Part shown: piece after piece, positions 1 through 13,054 of the stretch | Layout of the letters: each line of letters opens with the position of its first letter | Position numbering within the stretch: the stretch's first letter is position 1 | NCBI GenBank assembly: GCA_914767715.1 | Contig: OU612074.1 | Coordinates: 4,915,501-4,979,500, forward strand | DNA from: Membranipora membranacea | Taxonomy: Eukaryota > Bryozoa > Gymnolaemata > Cheilostomatida > Membraniporidae | Length of the DNA stretch: 64,000 nt | Direction: 5' to 3' | Program-made: the position numbers and the translations under genes | The notes under the pieces: generated by a model | What the model was told of the DNA's origin: nothing | The model's database searches: none | The model's input: only the letters and a program-made list of their open reading frames with translations

Positions 1-928
1 GAGACTAATGCTTGAACAGTGTCCTCGTGAGCAAGGTGGTATGAGATCGGGCTTTAACCAACTTAATAATGCTTTATAAGCTTGATATTATTCCTAATTT
101 GGTCCCATTTCGGTCTGTGTTGGTGTGTGGTTCTGTAAGAAGATATTTTGCGGTGTCTCGATGCTACAGTGTAGTCCCATAGGGCTGTGGTTTTATTAAA
201 GTACCTGTAGTTCTAATTAAGGCCTTTGTCCAAACATAAGCATTTAAATAGTGGTGACATTTGGGTATTATAGGGTTTAGGGTTTCCACGTAATTGTAAT
301 GAATGCAGGAAATGGCCTCGCGGTATAATCAGAAAAGGGGTTAATCTTCAAACAATTTTCAAGCGGCGCCAGCCATCACTGGAAACAGTGAATCAGACTT
401 CAGTTTTATCTTTATGATTCCTTATGAAACAGCTGATATTGATGGCTAACTGGACAGAGATTAGATTTCTGATGAGTAATTTCTATTTTGTGATTCACTC
501 CTAGATGGTGAGCTCATTCCATGAGACACCATTGGTTTAAATTGCAGCATACCCTCTTTGCTTCTCATACTACTCCATAGCAGAACTGACTAATGTTGTG
601 TTGTTTTAAAATATGCAAGTTATCCATCAATCAAGTTTGATCCCTTTGCTGGCGTCACAACATTAGTTGAGTTTGGCCGGATAATCAGTTCCAACTATGT
701 TTTTACACTCACCCACCCTTATCAATACCAGTACAACAGGCTAAGTCAAAGAATTAATCTAAGAAAATAAATCGGATTCTGATTTATATCCCCATCAACA
801 GGAGCCTAGATTTTCTGCAGGAAAAACCAGGCCTAATATACGATGAATATTTATATTTTAGATTTGACACAGGATCATAGTTACTTGTTCATACCACAGT
901 TATTATGAGAATACGTAACTCTAGTATA
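1..928. other. No gene recognised upstream of the Kelch gene
   Basis: No convincing exon, RNA gene or repeat was seen. The stretch is AT-rich and has stops in all frames. It probably holds the promoter and any non-coding first exon of the IVNS1ABP-like gene whose first ATG is at 929, but I could not place a TATA box or a donor. Confidence 0.5.
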
Positions 929-3900
929 ATGGATGATACAGAGTTTGAAGAACCGCCCAATGAAAAGCTTGATATGGAAGTGACCTTCACCGACAGTAGG
1001 ATAGCGAGTTGTGTGCTCTCGGGTATGGATACACTACGACAAGCAGGCCAACTCTGTGACTGTGTTCTAAGGGTAAGTTAGTATTTTGACATACATGTCT
1101 CTTATAACGGTAACTGTAAATTTCAGAACAGACTGAACGGACTGAACAGCTGAACAGAATTTCTCAGACTACTATTTGTTTGATTCTTTACATCATTGGC
1201 TAATTTTGCATAAGCGTGGACAATTCCTTATATTCTGCTCATTAATTTATTTATTTTAAGTTTGGATTTTTGCCTTGGTGTCATTCGATTTTGGTGAATG
1301 GATGGAAAGAAGCTTCGTTGGGGAGGAACAACCACCCCCCCCCCCCCCCCTATAACAAAGCTTGTCAAGACTGGCTATTTGAGCTGGATAATGTTTCTGG
1401 TTTCCAGAACACCATCAGATTTTGTCAGAATTGGCAAATTGATTACTTCATTTGCTTGGCCTAAATTGGTTATAATAGGTGCCAACAGGAACTTAGTGAC
1501 TCCTTAAATCATTTGCTCAGGAGGAATGTGTTTGAGAAGTGATAGTCAGCCAGAGAAAAGAATACAAATAATAATTTTAGTCTGAGAAATTTTGTTCAGC
1601 TGTTCAGTCTGTTCAGCCTGTTCAGCAATTTACAGTTACCGCTCTTATAAGATTGGGTTTCTGAGAACGAATGCGTCGTATCCTTTGTGACGAAACTTTG
1701 TTCTTGTGTGGATCGATTTAGAGATAATATGATGTTCCCATCATAGTAATTTGAGAATTGATTTTGCAACTAGTGAAACCGGTTTAATCGGAAATTATAA
1801 TCAACTTGTTGTATTTCAAATGCCAGATTTAGTTTCACCATAGATATCCGTCCATACTAGACTGTTTTAGCGATAAAAATCCAACATGATAACTATGTAA
1901 CTTGCCAAATTATACCATGCAAGGCGATATGCTTTTACAAACCCGGGGTTACAAAAATAGTGTTAGCACTATTTGACACTGCAATTTCCTATCCTGGGTG
2001 ATGATGGAGGCTAAGTTGTCAGTTTGAGAAGTTTATTTTCACTTCCCGCACCTCATTGGCAGACACATTAAATGTTCCGATACACCCCAAATCTGGTTAT
2101 TCCTAATCAATTTTGCACTGAACTCATCTCTTAATTGACTAAGTTTGTCATGTATGAAAATTTCAGCGAATGATTTAATCTACAATCTATGCAAATTTTA
2201 GTGTGATATCTATGGAGTTGTGTTCTCCTTGAGGTAGTTGTTCAAAGAGAGAACAACTACCATTTACCCATTCATTCTCCTTCCGCTAAAGGGAGCCAGT
2301 AAGCACACTCTTCACAAAATAATTGCTTCATTAACCACCCAACCCAGAAGTGTACTGTCACATTGATTCAATCAAGTAGCGACATAACAGCTGATGATAC
2401 TTGTAAGGCAGGATTTGATTAAATTAAGATGTGCTAAATCTTTGTGCACATCTTATTGGCCATGAGAAAGGTTGCTGATTGCTCGCAATCAGTGTTATCA
2501 GATTCAAAATGGTAAAATGTATAAGAATAAGAACAACTTTTCAATGAAAATCTATAATAATCGATGCTAAAATAACGTATATACATTATGAAAATATATA
2601 GCCTACCTGATATATGATATGTTAGTGGTTAAGAGAATATACATCACAAACACTCCTCACGTAGAGTATAGTGCTACATTTTACAGCCCATCATGAAAAT
2701 TAACAGTTGATTCTTTGGATCACACCACCAGCCATTGATAATCACACAACTTACCCTCATATTTTACATATGTTAAGTAAATGCTCCTACTTACAGTGAC
2801 TGTCTGTGTTGCTTGGTGTATCTTCCTTGTATCCTGAGCAGTGAGCAATGATCCTCTGCTATCGATATCTAATGTGTAAACTCTATGTCTACTTCTAGGA
2901 AATCCTAATTTATGTCTGAGGCACAGAGCCAAGATAAGATCATTCATTCATCGGTAGCGCTGCGGGAATGTTTAGTTTTTTGGCAACTCTTCCCTTTTTA
3001 TATGCTAGATAGCGCAATGTGAAAATATCGCATTGTCTACTGTGATAATTGATAGCATGTCCAGCGCAGCAGGTCAGCCATGAACAATGATAGAACAGGA
3101 ACACTCGCATTGTTTGGGAAAAACATGCATAATATGATATTTTTCTCGATAAAAATAAACCAACGGACACGTCATTTCAGAGAGAAAAAATCTGGCTAGG
3201 AGACATCGGCACTCAGCCAAATAGCAACATGAATTAAATTGTCTCCCACACCTACACCCTAAAACATATTTGTAACATAATTTTAAGAGACTGGGAAGAA
3301 AGTAACCTTGAGATTTCTTCGTCTGCTAATAAAATGAGGAATGCTGTGAGCGTGACTGCAAATCATGAATATAAATTACACATGGCACAGGCACTATTCA
3401 CAAGATATTGTGATGACCAAAAATCTGATTGTTTTAACTGCCATGTAGACATTTGATCCATGTTGTGATGTGTCTGATGTCACTGGTGCCTAGCCATCAC
3501 TGATATCTATTGCATCACTATCTGCCTCTACATCACAGATTATAGAATATATCCTTAAAATGTGTCTACACCATGTGGTCAGCTAATATCAACTTATGTT
3601 TTATTACAGGTTGGAAAGAAATTAGCAGAGTTCACAGCTCACCAGGCGGTGTTGGCATCAGTGAGCCCGTACTTTATGTCAATGTTCGAACAGGATCCTA
3701 GAACTGAAGCTAGGAAATCTTACAATGTTAAAGAGACGACTCCCGAAGCTTTTCAAACCTTACTTGATTACGCTTACACTGGAAAGTATGTATATGACAT
3801 ATAAAAAACTGCTTCATCCTAGTCAAGCGGCTACTTTTCTGGTTTTTTGGTCAAGGCTAAAAATGTTCTTCTGATTGTGACAGAAAAATAATGAGTAACT

Positions 3901-6900
3901 TATAACAGAAAAAGAGAGAGAATGAGTAACATTGCGGTAAAAGATTGTAAAAAGGACTATATTGCGAAAAAAATTCTGAGAAAAAAAAAACATTTTGAAA
4001 TAGTTAGGATTTTTTAGAATAGAGATTTTGGGGGAGACAGTCTATTGTTGTGTATAGTTCTTTGCAGGGAAAACTATTCCAGATTTAAGGGTAAATACAA
4101 TACAACTATACGCATATGAAAACTTTTGGTTCTTTCCCATCGTCAGTTAATAAGCTTGCCCAGTTGAAACGTTTATTATATTTAGCTGTCTGACTCTCTG
4201 TTCAGGTTGACGATGACGGTGCGCACAGTGAAGGATGTTTATAGAGCTGCATCTCTACTAAAGTTTGGTAATGTCGTCTCTCTGTGTTCTGATTATCTAC
4301 TCAACTCACTGCACACCTCTAACTGTCTCGGTAAGTCGGCCACGCTATGATTTGTTGGTCCACCAAACCAATGAGAGCCAACATATCTCGATAAAGTCAT
4401 GAATGAATTTATTGCAGAATCTGGCAAACACCAAAGGGCTTTTAGTGGAGTAGCTCCGCGATAAGTTGGAAGGACACTTATGCCAAATAATGTATTTTTT
4501 CCCAATAAATTAATGACAAATTGGTATCATTGACAAGGAAAAAGAGCATTAATAGCCATGATGGCAAATTCCCCTGCCTTCCAATGAAGTCATAAAACAC
4601 ATTAATGTGACTTTGTGTCCAAATAAATTGGAAACATAATTTACCTTTAATCTGACAATATATGTTTTTTTTATTAAACAAATTGGTGAAATTAGTGTCA
4701 TTGAGGAGGAAAAAGAGCACAAATAGCCATTGTGGCTAGAAAATGCTTCCTGCCAACTATGTGACTTTGCAGCCAGATGGTTTCAATGGAAAATAAACTG
4801 CCATAAATAATCGATACAGTTTTGTTGACCCTTTTGCCAAGTTAACACATTTGTCCTGTGTGTCTTGTTTGGCACAATACCTTTTTTGAATTCTATATGA
4901 ATTATTTTAAGCCTTCATTTTAATACTATCAACGTAGTATTTAGGATATATTTTATCAGAAAACAGGTCCAAAGAATTAAGGATTCATCAACTGCAGGAC
5001 AGTGATATAATGTCTCAACCGACGAAAGCTCATGTCTCTCAGCTAACAAATTCCTGGTTACATGTTCCAGCATTTCTCTCTGATCACTCCTTCAGCATGA
5101 GTGCACAAACTACAACACCGTTTACCAACCCCTAACGCCAGCGCTTTATAATATCGCTACAGCAGTATACAAACTCCTCCCCCTTATTTACAGAAGTGAG
5201 AAGTTTTGTGAGAGAAGACACCACACTAGTGAAGAAGACAGATGAGTTTATACAGAGTAATCTCTCTATGATGAGAGAGCATAAAGCCTTCCTTAGTCTA
5301 CCTCAACTTAACATCAAACTACTTGGTAGGTATTTCAGCACCTCAACTGGTCAATCTGAATAGGTTAAGATGATATCATTATGGGAATGATTGTCATGCA
5401 CTGGTCAGGGGAGACCTTAGTAGTTTCAACAGCTTTGAAAGTTTGTGTAAAATTTGATGAGCGAATTTTTTAAGATTATTATTTAGAGTTAAAAGCTGCT
5501 AGTGAGTATCAGCCTTAAAGTTTTAAGTCCTAACTTTAGTTCTGCATGTACTATTGGTTTTAACTTTTTGATTTACTTCTCTGACAAAATATCCATGTGG
5601 ATAGCTTGCTCGCTCCAACAAAAGACATCTAAGCTTTTTCTTTATATGATCGTGTCTTCAACTTGACCAGAAACTACAACATCTTGAAATTAACTCACCA
5701 AAAAGAGGCTCAATTAGCTGACAATTAACATCAACTATTTATAAATGGGAGGGATGAGTACAAATTTAGTTTTGAGGGTTGTGGGGGCGGGGCTTCGTGA
5801 GACTATATGACCTATCTAACTACAGGAGAGAGCCGTGGCTTGTCCTCCGGACCGGATGCTTCTACAATTGCTAAACTTATTTCTGATTGGCTGCTCAAAT
5901 CTACGGCCACACCCACCACTGAACCACTACAGGAAGTTGATAGCACAGATACAGTTGGACACAGTAGTTGCAGTGGTGCCTCTGCCGCTGCCGCCGCTCC
6001 GACAGCAGCCAGCTCCAGTCTGGGCGGTGTGGACATGCAAGTGCTGACAAAGCATGTAATAATTGCATAAAATATATACTTAATAATGATATATATATAT
6101 TCTCTCCTCTAAGCAGCTCTTGTCTCCCCTCGCATTGCTTACGTCTATATCGTAACTTAACCTTCACCCCTCATGGTTCTGCCTGGTTCAGCTATCTTGA
6201 CTTGATATGATGGTTTCTTCCTTATTTAAGCTTTGCAAGACATGAATGTAGTGGCGCTAGCCCAATGGCCAACCTCCCAAACATTTGTACTTGCACTATC
6301 TCGAGAGACAAATCATGGTTTCTTCCCAATTCACTCTTTGTAAGACATGGACACAGCAATGCTAGCCCTATGGCCATTTTTGTTGAAATCTCTCGATCAT
6401 TCTCACTTCCATAATCTTGAAATATGAGCATGGCTATATCTCTCCTTGTTATTGTGATAGTAATCATGGTGCTTGTATCAACCTCACACTTGATGTACTT
6501 TCCTTGAGGAACCCTATCGGCAATATTGTTGTACTAATATCTGGACCACCTTATCCCTATGCTTGGCCACTCATTTTGAATTTCAAATTTTACATCCTTA
6601 TCCTTCTATACAAGTTCCCTCTTCGATTATCTCATCAGCGTTGGCTTTTCAAATATCTCATCTATAAAGTACCCGCTCTTCATCAGTGGCTTTGGTCTGC
6701 CGTCACCCAAACCTTGCTTAGCCAAACAACAGAACACCCTGAGGCAATGATCAAATAGGGATACGTCTCATGATGAAACTAATCTAACATTGATATGACC
6801 CCATATGAATGAAATCCATCTTAGATATTTGAGGAGGCCCGATGATACTTTGGTTAAACTTTGACATAAATATTGTGATTTATTATATCCATTATCCTTG

Positions 6901-9900
6901 TAACAACTGCTGGAGTTTTTACTGTGAGTTTTTTTAGATATGATTTTCTGCATGTTTTCCTCTTGTATTTTTATAGAGCAATGTCTTGTTTCTTGATGCT
7001 GATAACCATCTGAAAGATATACACGGAATGGACGAGAGTCTCTCAAGGTCAGACGAAGTTCAGGACTATGTCAAGGCCTGCAAGATGAACCCTCGAGGCA
7101 GGGTAAGGTTACTTCTCAGTTTGATGATCTCACACGTGGTGTCAATAAAGGCTACAGAAGGACCAAAGCAATATGTAGCCTGGCATTTTGCGCTGGTACA
7201 GCACTAAGTTATGATACCTCACAGGTGCAATTCATGATATAGGGAGGCAGTAAATAACTAACACTACAGTTTATTTTTACCCAGAAGTGCTATGAATTTT
7301 TCCAATGGTAATATATTGCACAACTATTGCAGTCCTAGCTGCTGGTCTATATATCGCTTTGGTCCTCCCGTTGGCACATTAGTAACAGCTACCTCTAAAA
7401 CAAATTTTCCCGGTTATAGTTTTCACCTCGCGAGGTGCTAGTAACTGAAAGTGTGAGATACATGAGGAAACCATACACTATTCAATGTATGCTGATAAAT
7501 AATTCCATAAATGAAACAAAACCTTCGTCCCAACCATAGATTGTGTGCCTCGCATTCTGAATGTATGTCATCTTATTTTATCGTAGAGAACTTCAAATGA
7601 ATTCACTCAACATGATAATGTCAGCTCTACTGTGGATATCATTGCACATGATCAAGTGCATGGTGAGTTAAAAGTTCCAAATTAAACCGCAACAACAACT
7701 TCATGGACTTCCATTACGCCTCCAATACGCCAGCAATACACCTTGAATACATCTCAAATACGCCTCAAATATACTTCAAGCAAAGAAATCATGGTGTTTT
7801 ACTTGGTGATTTGGTTTGAAATAAACAATGGCTTCGATGATTATACCATATGCATAATGTTGAATTCTTCAGCTAAATTAGCTGTACACAAATCTATTGT
7901 TAGAGCTGTCTCCTTGTTTTGAAGACACTATTTGGTATCAATATGTATTTCAATAAATAAAGTATGTGTTAATGGAATGATAAATGTGAGGCCCACAACT
8001 CCCCATCATGTCTATCTTTCTTTGCACAGTTAGCAAGGGATAGAAAGACGATCATGATGTGTTGAATTCAGCTACCTGAATTCTCATAGCTAATAGTTTA
8101 TGTATGTATTACTTTGCAGGTTCTATGTATAACATAGTAACATGTATAAGAGGAGTTATATATAATGTAGTAGTTCGACTTCAGACGGTAGATACATCCA
8201 GTCACAACGGATCTACAAGGAATAGTATAAAGGGTGACGACAGCTCGTGTGGTGGTAGCTCAGGAGAGGAGGATGATAAAACTAACGGTAAACTATACAA
8301 ATAATATGTCATCTTTTGTCTTATATATGGCCAAATTCGGAGTTAGTCCACTTTGCACCACCGGTTCACCACAGTATTGGGAGTGACCCAAACCAAAGGG
8401 AAATTGCATCAAACTTGATTTGATATCACTCTACTTTAAACTACTTCAGTTTGATGCAATCACTGCATTTTTGTTTACCCTTCACTTTTAACCTGCCTCT
8501 CCCACACTTTATGCTGTCTAATTTGTGAGTGGTAGTTGTATATCTTGGAAACTCGAAGTTCATACTCTCTCATCTACTGAATCATCGCACTGTTAGGTTC
8601 AGTATTTGAATGATCTATCTCTCTCCTGTAGGATTGGACTCTTACTATCAGAGCAGTGTCAGTAGTTTTGAACCTTTAGCCGAGATGAATATCCCGAGGT
8701 GTGGAGTTGGACTCGCATCCTGGGATGGCAAACTTATCGCTCTCGGTAAGATAGAGATATTTCATCTTTCCTTCAATCATAGCGGTGATGAATATAAAAT
8801 ATGCATTTCAAACCTAGAATAATGTGCTTATATTATTGCCACACTCTACTTTTGAATTATATACCATTACCTAGATCAGGTATAATCCAATTTGCATGCA
8901 GTCCAGTTGCTCCCTCCCACTGGTCAGTGGAGGGGGAAGCAACTCCAAATACAGGCAAATGGACCAAACTTGGTCTAGAAATTATCTGGATGTGAGCAAA
9001 ACTTGGACCTAATATGATATTTTTTTACTTTCCTTACAGGAGGTAACGACAGAGCTGAGTGCCTCGACTCTGTAGAGACTTACGACCCAGACACTAATCT
9101 ATGGAGTAATCTCCCTTGTATGAGATATCCTAGAGGGCGCTTTGAGTGCGCTGTTATGGGTGACAGTCTGTATGCCTGCGGTGGATCTGACGGTAGGAGA
9201 GAATTAGACACTGTGGAATGTTTTGACGGCTCAAAGTGGAAGCCTGCTACAAGGATGCCTCAGTCTAAGGTGAGGCTTACTTTTGATTTGATCTGCAGTA
9301 TTAATATGTTCATATCACTGTAACACTGGGGACCTCCTTATATTATTAGTATTATAACATATTAGTATAGAATGATCATCAAAGCTAAGTTTTCATGATG
9401 TATTTGGTGGTCAAAATCTACCCTTGTCGCTGGTAGTGGCATTCTATTCTCAACCACATTCTAATACTACATCCCAATAAGTTTGATCAGAACAATGTTT
9501 ATAATGGAATGCCATTACCAGAAACCAGTGCAGAGTTTGGCACTACTTTGATGGTTGTGTGTAGCCGTTATTGGTACTACAGAGTGACTGGACGATACTA
9601 TTGAGGAATACCCACATGATGAGAGATCATCTCACACTAAACAATATACTTTTTTAACTTTAACCACAGAGACCTGATTTTTCTATGTTTTCTATGTCTT
9701 TTACCATTGCCAGTGTCTACGTCGAATTACACGGCTTGTTTTTCGGTGATTGTAATAACTCCATCCATCCCGCACTGTCTCATGATCATGATTATCAATC
9801 TTTTCCAGGCCTCCGCTGGAGTTGGTGTTCTGAACAATGAGCTCTATGTAGTTGGTGGTTATAATGGTCAGAGAGCTGAGAGATCATGTGAGGTGTTTAA

Positions 9901-11783
9901 TGCTACCACTAAGCAATGGTCTAAGATAGCAAAACTTCAAGAAGGTAATATAGCTGTGCTTACTCAGAGTAGTTCTGATGTGCTTCATGACAAGTCTTAA
10001 GGCTTGACACTTTTTTTGGAATGAAAATGTTCATGTCTCATCTTCTTTGCCTTTTTTCTTGTTTCCTCCTCATTGCTGTTTCAGATGAGGTAACTCCAAA
10101 TATGCAAAGTATTACTTTAATTTAATTTAATTTTGAACAAAAGATTGAATGAACGCATATGGATGTTATGGTATAGATGTGTTGTAGCAATGACGATATC
10201 AATATGACAGTCTGATACTAATGGTACAGTTAAGTCTCATCATAAAACACCATTATCCTCTTACCAGATGAAGCGCTCAATTGTTGCCAAAGTTGCTGGT
10301 ATTGACATTTAATTATCAACTGCATCCCCACCAACATTTTGATGACAATGTGGTGTATAATGAAATTCTACCGCTACCAATCAAAGCAATGTTTGAGCAC
10401 TTGGAACTATCCCAGTTATTGAGGGTAATAGTTTATAAGTGTATTGTTGGTGTTGTAGGTCGATCTCAAGCCGCCGTTTGTAGTCACAAAGGTTTGCTGT
10501 ACGCGTTTGGAGGTACAGACTCGTGGAACTGTTATAATACAGTAGAAGTATACGACAGACAGATGAATGTTTGGAGATTTGTTGCCTCTATGTCTCAGGC
10601 TCGCCGTGGTGCTGCTGCTGTTATATATAGAGGTTAGTGTCTATATATTATATCGTGACGTTACGTAGTGCACAGGGTATTTACCTCAATGTGGAGGAAT
10701 GATAACATTTGATTTATAATCTGGTATTTCAACCTAACCGTTATAAAAACTGTATATAAATCAAATATGATTTACTGAATTAACCCCCCTGCCATGCCCC
10801 GGCCATTCAGGCAATAGCATTTATCTGCCTGATAGCACATTTTCTAATCAAATTATTTCATAATTTATATCTCACTGAGTTTTTACTTGGTATGAACAAT
10901 TGTGTAATCTGTGACTTTTGAGGTTCAATATTCCCACCTTCAGCCATTAGAGGATCACCTGCCTGTTTGTATACCCAGCTCTAAATCACACTCAGTGTTA
11001 ATCTCTAACAACGATAAGATTGTAAAATAACACTAAAAGCTGTGTACCCTTGATATTGCCAAGATTGATAGGTTAATTTTTTTTCTATAGGTAAGATATA
11101 CGTAGTCGGAGGATCCGATGGCTCTAAATCCCTAGACACCATAGAGATTTATGATCCGCAGTCTAACACATGGTGTATGGGACCCAGTCTCACTATACCG
11201 AGATCTAACGCTGGACTAGCTGTGCTAGCTGGATGTCTTTATATCGCTGGAGGATATGGAAGTAAGTACAGTTATTATTGATAGGGAAAGCAGACTTAGA
11301 AGTCTGAGATATACACTGGTAGGCATAGTCTGAGATATAAACCAAGCAACTCATAACCTTAAGCCGATGATATTAAATTTTATCATGGTCCTTGATGTCA
11401 GATTCTACATATACCCAGTAAATGGAAGTGTATATGCAAGCAGACAATTTGATGTGGGGATGGTGAACACTGAAATTTCTAAACACCATAATTTGCATGA
11501 TTAGTTACTACGTGAATATGTCAAGCTATACTATGATATCTTCTGTATTTCTGATTTTGTAGAGAACAAGTTTTTGTCGAGTATGGAGGTTCTGGAAGGT
11601 GATGATGATAGTCAATGGTGCTCATATCTGAAGAATAATAACAAACAAGCTGCTGCTGCTACTACCGCTGCTGTCTTGTCCACAAACGGTTGCAGTGAAA
11701 TATCCACTGATCAGCAATTTAATGCGAGCAGTGAACTAGTTACTAACGTTGTGTCATCGTCAGATTCAGATCCCGATCACTAA
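929..11783 (+). CDS. IVNS1ABP: BTB-BACK-Kelch protein, influenza virus NS1A-binding protein homologue
   Basis: Fourteen exons: 929-1072, 3610-3785, 4206-4330, 5194-5325, 5826-6055, 6977-7102, 7587-7662, 8120-8287, 8632-8745, 9040-9269, 9809-9944, 10459-10632, 11091-11261, 11563-11783. All junctions are GT-AG, the phases agree, and the sum is 741 codons (740 residues, against about 642 in the human protein). BTB lies at about residues 33-145 (QLCDCVLR, HQAVLASVSPYF, LDYAYTGK), BACK at about 150-225, then a low-complexity linker with an Ala/Ser run (exon 5) and Ser/Gly/Asp stretches (exon 8). Six Kelch repeats follow at about 400-700, each with a GG doublet and a later Trp. Family-specific strings such as SWNCYNTVEVYDR, ARRGAAAV and PRSNAGLAVL place it with IVNS1ABP rather than other KLHL proteins. 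Members of this family act as Cullin-3 substrate adaptors and in actin and RNA-processing contexts; that role is inferred here. No stops or frameshifts. The first Met is favoured because the BTB reading follows directly; an upstream non-coding exon is possible. Confidence 0.95.
1108..1641. mobile_element. Mutator-like MITE with long TIRs in intron 1 of IVNS1ABP
   Basis: The terminal inverted repeats are 1108-1171 and 1580-1641, both beginning CGGTAACTGTAAATT and carrying several CTGAACAG-like units. The element is flanked by the 9-bp direct repeat CTCTTATAA at 1099-1107 and 1642-1650, which reads as a target-site duplication. Long TIRs plus a 9-bp duplication are typical of Mutator-superfamily non-autonomous elements. 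No transposase frame is present. The interior holds a 16-base poly-C run at 1335-1350. Confidence 0.8.
7711..7780. repeat. Degenerate short tandem repeat in IVNS1ABP intron 7
   Basis: About six imperfect units of 10-12 bp resembling TCAAATACGCC occur in a row between exons 7 and 8. No coding potential. Confidence 0.55.
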
Positions 11784-13054
11784 CTACAGATTAGAGTTTT
11801 ATATATAAATGTATTATTAATATGCTGTTCCATGTCAGCTATAAGTTATAAATATACCATGACGTCGTATATCTTAGCGTCATATAACGTAATGTCATAT
11901 AACATAACGCCATATAACGCAATGTCATATGACGTTGCGCCATATATACACTCAATCTCCCAGAGATTATTAAGAGTTTTATGTACTATTTGAATTTATT
12001 CATACAACGAAACAATGTGTGGTAATTCAGCCAGTCACTTTATTTTATGTAACTGTCCCAGTATCCACAGAAGAATTACCAGATTAAAGCCCGCAGACCT
12101 CTAAAGGTAATCACCATGACCCGCTCATCATTCGATTTCTCTACCAAATTTGGCCTAATCTCCCCTGACTGAGCTCCCTAAACAAGCTATCATATAGCAA
12201 TAACTAAATGATCTATGATGAATTGAGACTTTGGCGCTTGAAACTACCAACTTTTGTGCGAAACATTTTTCTGTGAAAATCAAATCGAATTGCGGATTGA
12301 ATATAATAGTTGTTTAATTTTATTGAATTAACTAATTATTATACATTTTTAATGCTGTGTGGTCAGCGAGCCTTACTGACTTGATGATATGTCTGTTCCC
12401 TTCATGTACTGATACATATGGCTTCTCCACCCACCATGGTGACGGCATACACCTTAGTGTTACAGTAAAATGATATTCCATTCCTGCGGTACTAACGCAG
12501 AATTTTATTTTTGTAGTATAAGTCGTCATGAGTTACAACGTTTTACGAAATCGATGAAAATGAGATTTTTATCTATTAATTGTCAAGATATTTGACAAAC
12601 TTTGTGCATTATCATTTTTACAAAAATATGCGTGTAAACTGCAGTTTGTTGTATGGAAATACATGAAAATAAAACAAAGGTACATATTATTTCATCATCT
12701 TGATGGTGATATTTTTTATCGTCTTGCTATGATAACATCATGCATTATCACAGGCCATAGCTTGTTGTTGCCCCACATATTATCTAAAGATCCACAGGGA
12801 GAAATATATCGTTCCAACTGTTATCGGTTATATAATGTATTAAACGACTTTATAGCTGACCTATATGGCCTATTTCAGCACTTATTACAATTAAAATAAA
12901 TTGAGGAGATACTGTAGTGTTATTTGGATATGTAAGTTAGAAGATTTTGTATAATGGCTTTCCTGATCAATACATATGCACTGAACTAAGCTCATAGGTG
13001 TCTGTCACATCAATAGTGAAAAAAGTCGGAATCCACCAGAAATGACATTGACTT
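11784..13054. other. Convergent intergenic stretch between IVNS1ABP and the NHL receptor gene
   Basis: The stretch holds the 3' ends of two genes that converge. Apart from the short tandem array at 11858-11948 I see no further exon, RNA gene or mobile element. The few open frames are short and lack family signatures. Confidence 0.5.
11858..11948. repeat. Tandem CATATAACG repeat with TGACGT cores just 3' of IVNS1ABP
   Basis: Units of about 10-12 bp built on GTCATATAACG and GCCATATAACG repeat roughly eight times, starting 75 bp after the stop codon. The array begins and nearly ends with TGACGT, once as the palindrome TGACGTCG. It probably lies in the 3' UTR or immediate downstream DNA. Confidence 0.7.
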
